From the NCBI GenBank assembly GCA_943789455.1, contig CALSUE010000001.1, forward strand, positions 1-62,500: a stretch of DNA of 62,500 bases, given 5' to 3'. Origin of the DNA: an uncultured Flavobacteriaceae bacterium. Its GTDB lineage: Bacteria; Bacteroidota; Bacteroidia; Flavobacteriales; Flavobacteriaceae. The position numbers and the translations under genes are program-made. The notes beneath the pieces are model-generated. The model ran no database searches. It saw only the letters and a program-made list of their open reading frames with translations, and was not told where the DNA came from. Position 1 is the stretch's first letter. The number at the start of each line of letters is the position of its first letter. This document shows, one piece after another, positions 26,512 through 36,008 of the stretch.

Positions 26512-27048
26512 ATGCCGAATACTTCTAACCAATACGATAGTGTTGTTGAGCAATGTAGAAATCTCTTCACAAAAAAAATGAGTGATTACGGTTCTGCATG
26601 GAGAATCTTACGTTTACCATCGTTAACAGATCAAATTTTTATTAAAGCGCAGCGAATTCGTCAGCTTCAAGAAAATGATGTTCGTAAAGTAGATGAGGGT
26701 GAAAAATCTGAATTTATAGGGATTATTAATTATTCTATTATGGCTTTAATTCAATTAGAGCTTGGAGTTGTTGAAAATCCTGATTTATCATCAGAAGAAG
26801 CCACAGAATTATATAATAAACATATGACTATCACCAAAGAACTCATGGAAAATAAGAACCATGATTACGGTGAGGCTTGGAGAGATATGAGAGTGAGTTC
26901 CCTAACAGACTTAATTATTCAAAAGTTATTACGTGTTAAACAGATAGAGGACAATGAAGGAAAAACTCTCGTTTCTGAAGGTATTGACGCTAATTATCAA
27001 GACATGATAAATTATGCGGTTTTTGCAATGATTCATTTAAATGAATAA
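26512..27048 (+). CDS. DUF1599 family protein with internal duplication
   Basis: About 178 residues from ATG 26512 (an earlier TTG at 26506 is less likely). Two similar halves each carry a D-Y-G-x-A-W-R motif: MSDYGSAWRILRLPSLTDQI (residues 23-42) and NHDYGEAWRDMRVSSLTDLI (116-135). Each is followed by a helix ending in IRQLQEN or VKQIEDN and an INYSIMALI / INYAVFAMI segment. This is the Bacteroidota DUF1599 family; the helical make-up recalls MazG-like nucleotide pyrophosphatases, but that is only a guess. It lies upstream of the DoxX-like gene, a conserved pairing. Confidence 0.85.
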   Translation: MPNTSNQYDSVVEQCRNLFTKKMSDYGSAWRILRLPSLTDQIFIKAQRIRQLQENDVRKVDEGEKSEFIGIINYSIMALIQLELGVVENPDLSSEEATELYNKHMTITKELMENKNHDYGEAWRDMRVSSLTDLIIQKLLRVKQIEDNEGKTLVSEGIDANYQDMINYAVFAMIHLNE

Positions 27049-27072
27049 TATGATTAATTAAAATTTAGTTTC

Positions 27073-28041
27073 ATGTTTATAAGATTAATAGTTCATCTTA
27101 CTAGAATATTTGTTGGAGCCATGTTTATTTTTTCTGGCTTTGTGAAATTGGTTGATCCCATAGGGTCCCAATATAAGTTTGAGGAATATTTTGGAGAAAG
27201 TGTATTAAATTTAGAATTTTTGATTCCTTATGCTCTTCCTTTTTCAATTGTATTGATTATTGTAGAAATTATGTTAGGAGTATCGTTACTCCTTGGCTAT
27301 AAGTCTAAAAGAACTATTTGGAGTTTACTAGGAATCACTACTTTGTTTTTATTTTTAACTTGGTATTCTGCTTATTACAACAAAGTCACTGATTGTGGAT
27401 GTTTTGGAGATGCTATTAAGTTGACACCTTGGGAAACATTCTGGAAAAATGTAGTCTTAATAGGACTCATATTATTGTTATTGTTTAGAGTACAAAATGT
27501 CAGAGAAATTTTTCCAAAGAAACTAAATGCTTTTTTAATTTTAGTTGCTTTAGTTGGTTTCTCGTATACAACATACTATGTATTAAACCACTTACCCATT
27601 ATAGATTTTAGAGCATATGCTGTTGGTAAAAACATTAAAGAAGGCATGAAGTATCCTGAAGATGGAAGCGTTCCACCAGTTCATGATTTCATGTTAGAGG
27701 ATACTCAAAATGATTTAGCACCTGAAATTTTAGCGATGGATAAAGTGATGCTAGTTATTGTTTATAATGCCTCTAAGTCTTACGATAAAGGTTTTGTAGG
27801 AATAAAAAAAATAGCTGATAAAGCAGTTCAAAAAGGATACAATGTATATGGTGTTTCTGCTTCTTTTGAAGACGATTTAATTCTTATCCAAAATAATTAT
27901 GATTTACCATTCAATTTTTTGTTTTGTGACGAAACTACATTAAAAACTATGATTAGAGCCAATCCTGGAGTTATGACACTTAGTAAAGGTACCGTTACAG
28001 GAAAATGGAACTGGAATGATATCGATGAAATAAATTTATAA
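27073..28041 (+). CDS. BT_3928-type DoxX-like membrane protein with thioredoxin-like tail
   Basis: A 322-residue protein with four to five N-terminal helices (~1-165; RIFVGAMFIFSGFVKLVDPIG is the DoxX-like opening). A C-terminal soluble part (~190-322) has strand patterns of a thioredoxin fold (VMLVIVYNASKSYDKGFVGIKKIADKAVQKGYNVYGVSAS) but no CxxC. A Cys pair sits between helices at TDCGCFGDAI. It is encoded with the DUF1599 gene, 24 nt downstream. Possibly a quinone-linked membrane oxidoreductase; function not established. Confidence 0.82.
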   Translation: MFIRLIVHLTRIFVGAMFIFSGFVKLVDPIGSQYKFEEYFGESVLNLEFLIPYALPFSIVLIIVEIMLGVSLLLGYKSKRTIWSLLGITTLFLFLTWYSAYYNKVTDCGCFGDAIKLTPWETFWKNVVLIGLILLLLFRVQNVREIFPKKLNAFLILVALVGFSYTTYYVLNHLPIIDFRAYAVGKNIKEGMKYPEDGSVPPVHDFMLEDTQNDLAPEILAMDKVMLVIVYNASKSYDKGFVGIKKIADKAVQKGYNVYGVSASFEDDLILIQNNYDLPFNFLFCDETTLKTMIRANPGVMTLSKGTVTGKWNWNDIDEINL

Positions 28042-28046
28042 TCAAT

Positions 28047-28421
28047 ATGAGACAGTTGTTTTTCGTATTTATAGGTGGAGGTTTTGGGAGTGTTCTTAGG
28101 TATATTATTAGTAGGTATTTAAATAATCCAGCGTCTAGTTTTCCGCTAGGAACATTTACTGCAAATATTTTAGGAAGTCTGCTTATTGGAATTATTATAG
28201 GATTTGCTGTAAAAAACAATACACTAACAGAAAATCAAACATTGTTTTTAGCCACTGGTTTTTGTGGTGGTTTTACTACTTTTTCAACATTTGCTTACGA
28301 AAATCATGTCCTTTTTAAAAGTGGAGATTTTATATCTTTCGCCCTCTATACCTTTGCAAGTTTTATAATAGCTTTTTTGGCTGTTTTTGCGGGAATGTAT
28401 TTGTCTAGAATGCTATCTTAA
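28047..28421 (+). CDS. crcB: Fluc/CrcB fluoride channel
   Basis: A 124-residue four-helix membrane protein. GGGFGSVLRYIISRYLNN at the N-terminus and GFCGGFTTFSTFAYE around residues 70-84 are the signature of the dual-topology fluoride exporter, which removes toxic F- as a homodimer. It follows the DoxX-like gene by 5 nt, so it is co-transcribed. No fluoride riboswitch is visible, since there is no leader. Confidence 0.93.
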   Translation: MRQLFFVFIGGGFGSVLRYIISRYLNNPASSFPLGTFTANILGSLLIGIIIGFAVKNNTLTENQTLFLATGFCGGFTTFSTFAYENHVLFKSGDFISFALYTFASFIIAFLAVFAGMYLSRMLS

Positions 28422-28450
28422 TTTCAAGATACAGCATTAAAATAAAAAAA

Positions 28451-29062
28451 TTATTTTTTAAAATCTTTAACCCCAGCCATGATCTTTAAATTAAGATGAT
28501 TGTTTCTTGGAGTTAATGGGCAAGAATAAACATCATTGTAGGCACAATAAGGATTGTAGGTGTTATTGAAGTTTAATTCAATGGTTCCATTAGTACTTAT
28601 ATTACTTTTAAAGACATCCATATAACGTCCACCACCATACGAATCTCCACCACTAGTTTCATCAGTAAATGGAAGAAATAAATAGTCTTCAAAAATTGGA
28701 TTTTCAGATTCTTCAAGACTTTGATATAATGTCAATACCATTTCTTTTTCCTTCAGTGTAAAAGTTAAAATCCCGAATTCTCTGTAATAAGATTCCTCAT
28801 CAGTATTGGTAGCCATTCCTAAAAAAGGGCTATCAGGTGTTTTTTTAAGTACAGCTGTTATGATATATGATGAGTCTTCAGGGAAAAAGTCTAATCCTTT
28901 GAAGCTTTTTAAATCTTTATTTTTTAGAGGTGATTTTGAAGCATCCTTAAAAACTGAATTTAATTTTTGTTGATACATCGTTTTGCCTATTAAAGGTCTC
29001 TTATCCTTTGAATTACAGGACATAAACAACAATGAAAATAATAATATTAAAATGTATTTCAT
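28451..29062 (-). CDS. DUF1684 family lipoprotein
   Basis: A 203-residue protein with a lipoprotein signal (ILILLFSLLFMSC, Cys16). The DUF1684 pattern is clear: a FPEDSSYIITAVLK strand, LPFTDETSGGDSYGGGRYMDV, and NNTYNPYCAYNDVYSCPLTPRNNHLNLKIMAG at the end. The family is common but of unknown function and probably acts in the periplasm. It lies tail to tail with crcB. Confidence 0.88.
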   Translation of the reverse strand: MKYILILLFSLLFMSCNSKDKRPLIGKTMYQQKLNSVFKDASKSPLKNKDLKSFKGLDFFPEDSSYIITAVLKKTPDSPFLGMATNTDEESYYREFGILTFTLKEKEMVLTLYQSLEESENPIFEDYLFLPFTDETSGGDSYGGGRYMDVFKSNISTNGTIELNFNNTYNPYCAYNDVYSCPLTPRNNHLNLKIMAGVKDFKK

Positions 29063-29101
29063 AATCCTAATGTAAAGATGTTGAGAGGTTTACTAAGTAA
29101 A

Positions 29102-29557
29102 TTAATCAAAATGGTTACTGTTTTCTCTGATAAACTCTAATATCAAAAGTACTATATTATCATTACAATTATAAAATTCCTGATCTAGAGTATTCCATAG
29201 GTCTTGTTTAAAGTTTGAAAGGATTTTTCTTCTTAAGTCTAGATCTTTAGGAATAGGAATTTCATTAAATAATAAAAAAGAATCATAAATGATTGAAGCA
29301 GTTTTATGAGCTCCTATTCTTTCGTAGGCTTCTAATATTTCATGAGAAAATTGCCCTGCAGAGTCCCAAAAAAACGTTTTAAACCCACCATCGGTAGTAT
29401 GATTTTCAAAAATATCTATGTAAATAAAAATTTTCTCAAATTCATTTAGATCTTCAAAGTTGTCTCTGATTGCTATTTTTTTACCTATAATTTCTCCTAT
29501 TCTGGTAATTTTATCTGAATCATTATTTAGCAATAATGCAAGTTCTGTTGAATTCAT
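29102..29557 (-). CDS. DMP19/DUF4375-like protein
   Basis: A 151-residue acidic protein without a signal peptide. NHTTDGGFKTFFWDSAGQFSHE and EAYERIGAHKTASIIYDSF (about residues 54-97) fit the DMP19 family (DUF4375), whose founder is a neisserial DNA mimic; most members are uncharacterised. It starts 9 nt after the stop of the S15 peptidase gene, so it is probably expressed with it. Family call moderate. Confidence 0.7.
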   Translation of the reverse strand: MNSTELALLLNNDSDKITRIGEIIGKKIAIRDNFEDLNEFEKIFIYIDIFENHTTDGGFKTFFWDSAGQFSHEILEAYERIGAHKTASIIYDSFLLFNEIPIPKDLDLRRKILSNFKQDLWNTLDQEFYNCNDNIVLLILEFIRENSNHFD

Positions 29558-29565
29558 GATTAAAA

Positions 29566-31383
29566 TTAATCAATTGCTTTTTTAAAAGCATTTTTTCCAC
29601 CTACTACAGGAAGACTAATCCTTGTCTTACTTAAATCAATGGTCAGTTCAGTTCCTGGTTTAGGGGATATTGTATATTCAGAATCACTAGAAAATAACAT
29701 TAAGCCTATCTGTTGTCCTTTTTTTATGATTTGATCATCTGGTTGTAGGTCAAATTTCATTGAGTAAAATTTACCAGGTACAAGAGGGGCGCTTTTTGAT
29801 AAAGAAGTATGATTTTGAAGATCTGCCCATCCTCTAGTAATTATATTATCAGTTATTTTTGTTCCTTTATTTTTATTCCAAGGAAGCGATACCAAATAAA
29901 CAGAAAAATTTACTGCTGCCTTTGAACTGGAAGCCTTAACGCTTATATTGGGTACCCCTGAGATATGAAGATCCTCTTTTAAAATATCTGTTACATATAA
30001 TAACCTGTGCTGTGATACATTAGATTGCACAAGAGATGTTGCAGAGATAGAGGCATTATCTGAAAAAGTTTCTTGTTCTTCTCGTTCAGATTTATCTAGT
30101 GACAATCGCCCATACTTCACGTCATTTGATGTTAAATACAAGGTTACTTGAGTTGCTTCGGGGTTGGGATATGCAACATATGGAGTAGGGTTTTGTTGTT
30201 TGTCATTTTCTCTTACAATCCAAGCTTTGGGGTCATTTTCCACACCGTTTTCTATTCCGTGTAAGTATTTACTGAACCATCGATTCATCATTTTCATTGG
30301 AGGAGGTCCTCCATGTCCATTTTGATGATAGTAAATCTGTGTGGGTATTCCCATTTCTTTGGCTCTTTTTGAAATGCGATAGCTATGTTCTGGCATCACA
30401 TTCCAATCATTAAACCCATGGGCCATTAGCAAGGCTGCTTTCATAGGTTTCATTTGGTTAAGATAGTCTCTCCCTGACCAAAAATCATTGTAATCACCAG
30501 TAATTCTATCCATTCCGTTTTTCATTTCAGTATCTCTAACTGTTCTATTGTTGAAGGCACGTTTAGTTACGTCACCACTATGAATAAAATCATACAACAC
30601 ATCAATGTCTTCTCCAAGGTAGCCTCCTGGAGAGCGAACGAGTCCGTTTGACCTATAATAATGATAATACGAAGTGTTTGGAGCAATTGGTATTATAGCT
30701 TCTAACCCTTTTACACCTGTTGTGGCTGCTGCTAAAGGAAGTGTTCCGTTGTAGGAAGTTCCTGTCATACCAACCTTTCCAGTAGACCAATATGCCGAGA
30801 CTGTCTTGTCTCCATATGGTTCTGTATATCCTATGGTTCTTCCACATAGCCAATCTATAACTGCTTTAGGGGCCAAAGATTCATTTTGTCCACCAACAGT
30901 TGGTGCTCCCTGAGAAAGCCCAGTTCCGGGAGAAGACGAATGAACTACGATATACCCTCTAGGCACCCATTTTCTAATATGAGAATTTGAAATAATAGGC
31001 CTTTTACCTCTTCTTGTTACTTCTGGATGAACAATCCCTTCCACTTCTTCTCCTATCTCGTGTTTAACATTCCAAAAAGCACCCTCAGTCTCCGGTGCAA
31101 CTCCAGCAAAATATGGGCTTGTAACATATATAATTGGTAATTTTAAACCTTGAGTTTCTGTTTGAATGGGTCTTGTTACAGCTACATGCATTCTATCCAT
31201 TTTTCCATCTCCATCAGTATCAAAATCAGTAACGACCCATAAATCATGACGTAACCAATCTTTAGGATTTTTAAATGCTTCTACAATCTGAGCTTCACCA
31301 TCTTTAAAAACAGGAACTGCTTTTTCTTGACTTTTTACAAAAAATACGGTTAAAAATATAGTGAGTTGAATTAATCTTTTCAT
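29566..31383 (-). CDS. S15-type Xaa-Pro dipeptidyl-peptidase, secreted
   Basis: A 605-residue serine hydrolase with a signal peptide (IQLTIFLTVFFVKSQE). The nucleophile is in GMTGTSYNGTLP (residues ~205-216), the catalytic Asp probably in AHGFNDWNV, and the His in YYHQNGHGGPP. The C-terminal beta-jellyroll of CocE/PepX proteins follows (~430-600). S15 peptidases cut dipeptides with Pro at the second position from N-termini. It shares strand and direction with another CocE-like hydrolase 18 nt upstream, so the two form an operon. Confidence 0.88.
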   Translation of the reverse strand: MKRLIQLTIFLTVFFVKSQEKAVPVFKDGEAQIVEAFKNPKDWLRHDLWVVTDFDTDGDGKMDRMHVAVTRPIQTETQGLKLPIIYVTSPYFAGVAPETEGAFWNVKHEIGEEVEGIVHPEVTRRGKRPIISNSHIRKWVPRGYIVVHSSSPGTGLSQGAPTVGGQNESLAPKAVIDWLCGRTIGYTEPYGDKTVSAYWSTGKVGMTGTSYNGTLPLAAATTGVKGLEAIIPIAPNTSYYHYYRSNGLVRSPGGYLGEDIDVLYDFIHSGDVTKRAFNNRTVRDTEMKNGMDRITGDYNDFWSGRDYLNQMKPMKAALLMAHGFNDWNVMPEHSYRISKRAKEMGIPTQIYYHQNGHGGPPPMKMMNRWFSKYLHGIENGVENDPKAWIVRENDKQQNPTPYVAYPNPEATQVTLYLTSNDVKYGRLSLDKSEREEQETFSDNASISATSLVQSNVSQHRLLYVTDILKEDLHISGVPNISVKASSSKAAVNFSVYLVSLPWNKNKGTKITDNIITRGWADLQNHTSLSKSAPLVPGKFYSMKFDLQPDDQIIKKGQQIGLMLFSSDSEYTISPKPGTELTIDLSKTRISLPVVGGKNAFKKAID

Positions 31384-31401
31384 AAGTTTATTTTGCCTTT
31401 T

Positions 31402-33330
31402 TTAGTTTTCTAATATGGTAAATTCAATAGTAGAATCTGTAAAAACAGTATGGGTTTGAGTTTTAAAATCTGTAGCTTCTGCATCAAAAATATTATCGAC
31501 ATAGGTCTGAGGGTTTAAATCAATCAAAGGAAACCAAGTACTTTGTATTTGAATCTGTAATTTATGTCCTTTTTTAAATGTGTGGAATACATCTTGTAAT
31601 TTAATATTTACTGCTGTTTTCTTGTTTGCTAAGAAGGGCTCTGGTTTACTAAAATCATTTCTAAATCTTCCTCGCATCACTTCACTTCGCACCATTAAAT
31701 GATAATTACTCATTTTTAAATGATTTTGAAATTTTTTATTATTCTTGTTGTCTTCAGTATCTGCTGGGTGTACGTCTATTACTTTTACAATCCAATCTGC
31801 TGCAGTTCCTGTTGTAGCAACCTTTAATTTTGCTAAAATATCACCTGCTAACGTAAAGTCATCAGTTAAAATTTCAGTTTCATAAACCAAAACATCAGGT
31901 CTTCTTGCTGCAAAACGTTGATCGTCCGTCATGTATTTTCTTGGAGTAAATACGGTTTTAATATCTTCAGAATACGGAACGGGTCTTTTTACATCACTAA
32001 TAAATTTAATTGGTTTGATATAACTTTTATGAACAGGTGGAAGGGTGCTTAATCTACTATTTTCAGATAAAAACCAATTTTCTTTCACCACATTTTTTGG
32101 AGGCCAAGCATCATACGATTTCCATTCTTTTCTTCCAGAATCATAGACGTATGCTTCTGGTAATCCAGAGTTTTTATCCCCTTTCCCTTTCAAGAAATGA
32201 TTAAAGAACTTAGTTTCTATAGTATCTTGAAAAAACTCTGAAATAGAATCTCCAAAGTAATAGTTTCCTACAATATTTTGCCCACGTCTTCTTGCCCATG
32301 CGCCATGATCCCACGGGCCAAAAACCATTGTGTTATAATTGTCTTTACCATGTTTTTCAATTCCTTTATATGTTTCTAAAGGACCATACAAGTCTTCAGC
32401 ATCAAACCATCCGCCCACAATCATTGTTGCCACTGTAGCAGGAACTTTGTCTAGATGTTGAATAATTCCTTTGCTTTGCCATACAGAGTCGTAATTAGGA
32501 TGTTCTGAAATTTCTTTCCAGAAAAAATCATCTTTTCTATTCGGATTTTGTGGTCCTTTAGAATCTAGAGTTTCATATTGAAAATACGTATTCAAATTTT
32601 TTAATGGTCCAGCATCTAGAAAAAATTGATATTGATCTTGTGTATTCATTTTTGGAAAAGAATACCAAGCAGTATCTGTAGGTGTATCCTTATACTTTCC
32701 AAATAAAGAAATTGCTCTAAAATAACTTAATAAAAAAGCACCATTATGACGAAAATCATCAAAAAAGAAATCTCCAATACAAGCTTGAGGCGAAGCCGCT
32801 TTTAATGCAGGGTGTGCATCAATTGTGGAGACAGTTGAGTAATGACCTGGGTAGGATATTCCCCATGTACCCACGTTTCCGTTATTGTTATCTATATTTT
32901 TAACCAACCAATCTATGGTGTCATAAGTGTCTGAAGCTTCGTCGCTTTCATCCTCTTTTTTATTTGGTATGTAGGCACGCATATTGTCATAAACACCTTC
33001 ACTCATCCAACGTCCTCTTACATCTTGATACACCACAATATTCCCTTCTTTCATTAAATTTATGTTTGGACCTATGCTAGTTTTCATTTTTCCCTTACCA
33101 TATGGGCTGCAACTGTAAGGGGTTCTCATTAAAAGGATGGGATATGAAACACTCTTATCTTTAGGAGCGTATACTGTTGTGTGTAAATTAATACCATCTC
33201 TCATTTTGATGGTTAGCTCTTCTTTTGTATAATTTTCTTCTACAAAGTTGTTTCTTAATTCATTATTTGAACAATTCATAAAGAAAACCAGTGAAAACAA
33301 AACTAAAATTAGAGTGAAATAATTTTTCAT
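31402..33330 (-). CDS. CocE/NonD-family hydrolase lipoprotein
   Basis: A 642-residue protein with a lipoprotein signal (LILVLFSLVFFMNC, Cys20). The nucleophile is in GTWGISYPGHYS (~residues 154-165), the acid in VGGWFDAEDLYGP and the His in FGPWDHGAWARR. A jellyroll domain (~470-640) completes the fold. Relatives include alpha-amino acid ester hydrolases, glutaryl-7-ACA acylases and Xaa-Pro peptidases; peptide or ester hydrolysis at the cell surface is likely. It heads the unit with the S15 peptidase and faces the M14 peptidase gene across a 132-nt gap. Confidence 0.88.
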   Translation of the reverse strand: MKNYFTLILVLFSLVFFMNCSNNELRNNFVEENYTKEELTIKMRDGINLHTTVYAPKDKSVSYPILLMRTPYSCSPYGKGKMKTSIGPNINLMKEGNIVVYQDVRGRWMSEGVYDNMRAYIPNKKEDESDEASDTYDTIDWLVKNIDNNNGNVGTWGISYPGHYSTVSTIDAHPALKAASPQACIGDFFFDDFRHNGAFLLSYFRAISLFGKYKDTPTDTAWYSFPKMNTQDQYQFFLDAGPLKNLNTYFQYETLDSKGPQNPNRKDDFFWKEISEHPNYDSVWQSKGIIQHLDKVPATVATMIVGGWFDAEDLYGPLETYKGIEKHGKDNYNTMVFGPWDHGAWARRRGQNIVGNYYFGDSISEFFQDTIETKFFNHFLKGKGDKNSGLPEAYVYDSGRKEWKSYDAWPPKNVVKENWFLSENSRLSTLPPVHKSYIKPIKFISDVKRPVPYSEDIKTVFTPRKYMTDDQRFAARRPDVLVYETEILTDDFTLAGDILAKLKVATTGTAADWIVKVIDVHPADTEDNKNNKKFQNHLKMSNYHLMVRSEVMRGRFRNDFSKPEPFLANKKTAVNIKLQDVFHTFKKGHKLQIQIQSTWFPLIDLNPQTYVDNIFDAEATDFKTQTHTVFTDSTIEFTILEN

Positions 33331-33462
33331 TAAAATATTTTTTTATGGAATGTAAAAATACAAAACATATGGAAGCATAAACTATTAAATATTTTTGAAG
33401 TATGAATCTATGTATCCTATTAATAAAATTGTATTTTTAATCATATTTTAAAAAACAACTCG

Positions 33463-36006
33463 ATGCAAATTTTAAAGAAATTAACTGTATTAGCACTCTT
33501 TTTTACTTTAACTAATTCATTTTCACAAGATTATTTTTTTAAAGACAAGAATCCATTTGATTCAAAAGTTCCAACACCAGAGGAGTTTTTGGGGTATCCA
33601 ATAGGAGAACAACACACTAGGCATGATCAAATAGTTTCATACTTATATAAATTAGCTGAAGTTTCTGACAGAGCAGAAATTGAGCTATATGGGTATACTC
33701 ATGAAAGAAGAAAGTTAGTTATTTTAAGGGTGTCTTCACCTGAAAATTTATCAAATTTAGAAGATATTAAACAAGAACATTTAAAATTTGTAAACCCAAT
33801 TTTAACACCAAAAAATTACGACACTATTCCTGTTTTTATTCAATTAGCCTATAATGTTCATGGAAATGAGCCTTCAGGATCAGAGGCGGCACTACTTACG
33901 GCTTATACTTTGGTTGCATCTAATAGTAGTGAAGTGAAAAATTATTTAAATAATTCTGTTGTTTTTATAGATCCTACGATAAATCCAGATGGGAGAGATA
34001 GACATACACAATGGGTAAACCAATATAAAGCAAATGCTTTAGTGTCAGATAATTTAGATGCAGAACACAATGAAATGTGGCCTAGAGGTAGAACCAATCA
34101 TTACTGGTTTGATTTAAATAGAGATTGGTTATTAGCTGTTCATCCTGAAAGTCAAGCTAAACTTAAGTGGTATCATACCTGGTATCCTAATGTTGTAACT
34201 GATTTTCATGAAATGGGTACTAATAGTCATTTCTTTTTTGAACCTATGAAATCTATTGGTTCTAAAGACCCGATAATGCCAAAAGAAAATTATGAAGATT
34301 TAAATAATTTGTTTGCACCTTATTTTGCAAAAACTATGGATGATATAGGGTCTCTGTACTTTACCAAAGAAGCTTTTGATGGAACTTATCCAGGATATGG
34401 ATCATCCTATCCAGATTTGCAGGGAGCTCTGGCATTATTATTTGAGCAAGCAAGTTCTAGAGGTCATTTACAAGATACAGACTATGGAACAATTTCATTT
34501 GGGTTTACCATAAGAAACCAATACAGATCAAGTATAGCTACTATTAAAGCCGCTGTAGACAATAAAACAGTATTAAGAAAATATCAACAAGATTTTTTTA
34601 AATCTGCTGTTTCCAAAAAAACTGCTTCAGGTTTTTCTGGATATGAATTTGGAGATGATTACGACCAAAATAGAAACAAGGCTTTTGTTGATTTTTTGAT
34701 AAAACATAAGATTAAAGTATATGAAAAAGGTACTAAATTTTATGTGCCGTTAAAGCAAAAGCAACATAGAATGGTACAAACCATGTTTGAAACCTATACC
34801 CAATACGCTGACAGTGTTTTTTATGATGCGTCTGCTTGGAGTGTTTCTAATTTTTATAACATGAAATCTAAAGGCTTGAAGTCAGCAAGAATAGGTAAAG
34901 AAATAAAAACTTCTTCGCAGCTATTAAATAATCCTAAAGTTTCAAAAACAAATTACGCTTACCTTTTAGATTGGGATGATTACAATGCTCCAGCAGCATT
35001 AAATTATATTCAGAAAAAAGGATTAAAAGCTTCTGCAGCCTTTAAGAAATTTTCAGCGGTTACTTCTGAGGGAATAAAAGACTTTAATTATGGAACTGTT
35101 ATGATTCCTGTAAGTAAGCAGGTTAAATCTTCCGATGCAGTTTTTGAAATCGTAAGTGAGGCCCAACAAAAATTTTCGGTGCCAATATTTGCTACAAAAA
35201 CAGGATTTAGTGTAAAAGGTATTGATTTAGGGAGTAATAATTTTAGAAAAATTCACAATGTAAAAGCAGCTATGTTTATTGGGAATGGTGTTTCTTCATA
35301 CGAAGCAGGAGAAGTATGGCATTTGTTAGATACAAGAGTAGAGATGCCAATCACGAAATTACAATTGCATAATTTGAATAGAATTTCATTGGATAAATAC
35401 AATACGTTAGTGATGGTATCCGGCAATTATAGTCAATTAGACTCTCTTCAAAGAAATAAAATTAAAGACTGGGCAAGTAGAGGTAATACTTTAATTACTA
35501 TTGGTAGTGCTTCAAAATGGTTAATCTCAAAAAAACTAGTAAAAGAAAGTCTAACTAAAAAAACCAAGGATAAAAAAGATTCAAATAAAAGTGTAAAAAG
35601 ACTACCCTATGTAGACGCTAGAGAGAATATTGGTAGAGAAAGGTTAGGAGGTTCTATTTTTGAAGTAGATCTAGATCTTACTCATCCTCTAGGTTTTGGT
35701 TTTAGAGATGATAAACTACCTGTTTATAAAAACAATACAGTGTTTTTAAAACCTAGTAAAAACCCATATGCTACAGTGGCAAAATATTCTAGAAATCCTC
35801 ATATTGATGGATATATCTCTCCAGTTAATTTAAATACCTATTTAAAACCCTCTGCGTCGTTATTAGTAAGTCCAATAGGAAAAGGAAGGGCTATTTTATT
35901 TGCAGATAACCCAAACTTTAGGGGTGCTTGGTATGGTACCAATAAACTATTTTTAAATGCTTTATTTTTAGGAAATAATATATCAGTTCCACAAATAGGA
36001 AATTAA
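33463..36006 (+). CDS. M14-family zinc carboxypeptidase, secreted
   Basis: An 847-residue protein with a signal peptide (LTVLALFFTLTNSFSQ). The M14 metal ligands are H133-x-x-E136 (NVHGNEPSG) and the later His in TDFHEMGTNSH; NPDGRDRH supplies the conserved Arg/substrate segment and LLFEQASSRG the probable catalytic Glu. A long C-terminal region (~400-847) resembles a glutamine-amidotransferase-like/beta domain seen in related Bacteroidota peptidases. It probably trims peptides outside the cytoplasm. It is followed after 2 nt by an amidohydrolase. Confidence 0.88.
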   Translation: MQILKKLTVLALFFTLTNSFSQDYFFKDKNPFDSKVPTPEEFLGYPIGEQHTRHDQIVSYLYKLAEVSDRAEIELYGYTHERRKLVILRVSSPENLSNLEDIKQEHLKFVNPILTPKNYDTIPVFIQLAYNVHGNEPSGSEAALLTAYTLVASNSSEVKNYLNNSVVFIDPTINPDGRDRHTQWVNQYKANALVSDNLDAEHNEMWPRGRTNHYWFDLNRDWLLAVHPESQAKLKWYHTWYPNVVTDFHEMGTNSHFFFEPMKSIGSKDPIMPKENYEDLNNLFAPYFAKTMDDIGSLYFTKEAFDGTYPGYGSSYPDLQGALALLFEQASSRGHLQDTDYGTISFGFTIRNQYRSSIATIKAAVDNKTVLRKYQQDFFKSAVSKKTASGFSGYEFGDDYDQNRNKAFVDFLIKHKIKVYEKGTKFYVPLKQKQHRMVQTMFETYTQYADSVFYDASAWSVSNFYNMKSKGLKSARIGKEIKTSSQLLNNPKVSKTNYAYLLDWDDYNAPAALNYIQKKGLKASAAFKKFSAVTSEGIKDFNYGTVMIPVSKQVKSSDAVFEIVSEAQQKFSVPIFATKTGFSVKGIDLGSNNFRKIHNVKAAMFIGNGVSSYEAGEVWHLLDTRVEMPITKLQLHNLNRISLDKYNTLVMVSGNYSQLDSLQRNKIKDWASRGNTLITIGSASKWLISKKLVKESLTKKTKDKKDSNKSVKRLPYVDARENIGRERLGGSIFEVDLDLTHPLGFGFRDDKLPVYKNNTVFLKPSKNPYATVAKYSRNPHIDGYISPVNLNTYLKPSASLLVSPIGKGRAILFADNPNFRGAWYGTNKLFLNALFLGNNISVPQIGN

Positions 36007-36008
36007 CA

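Noticed and set aside
28041..28050. Fluoride riboswitch before crcB
   Set aside because: Only 5 nt separate crcB from the preceding gene, so no leader can hold a riboswitch.
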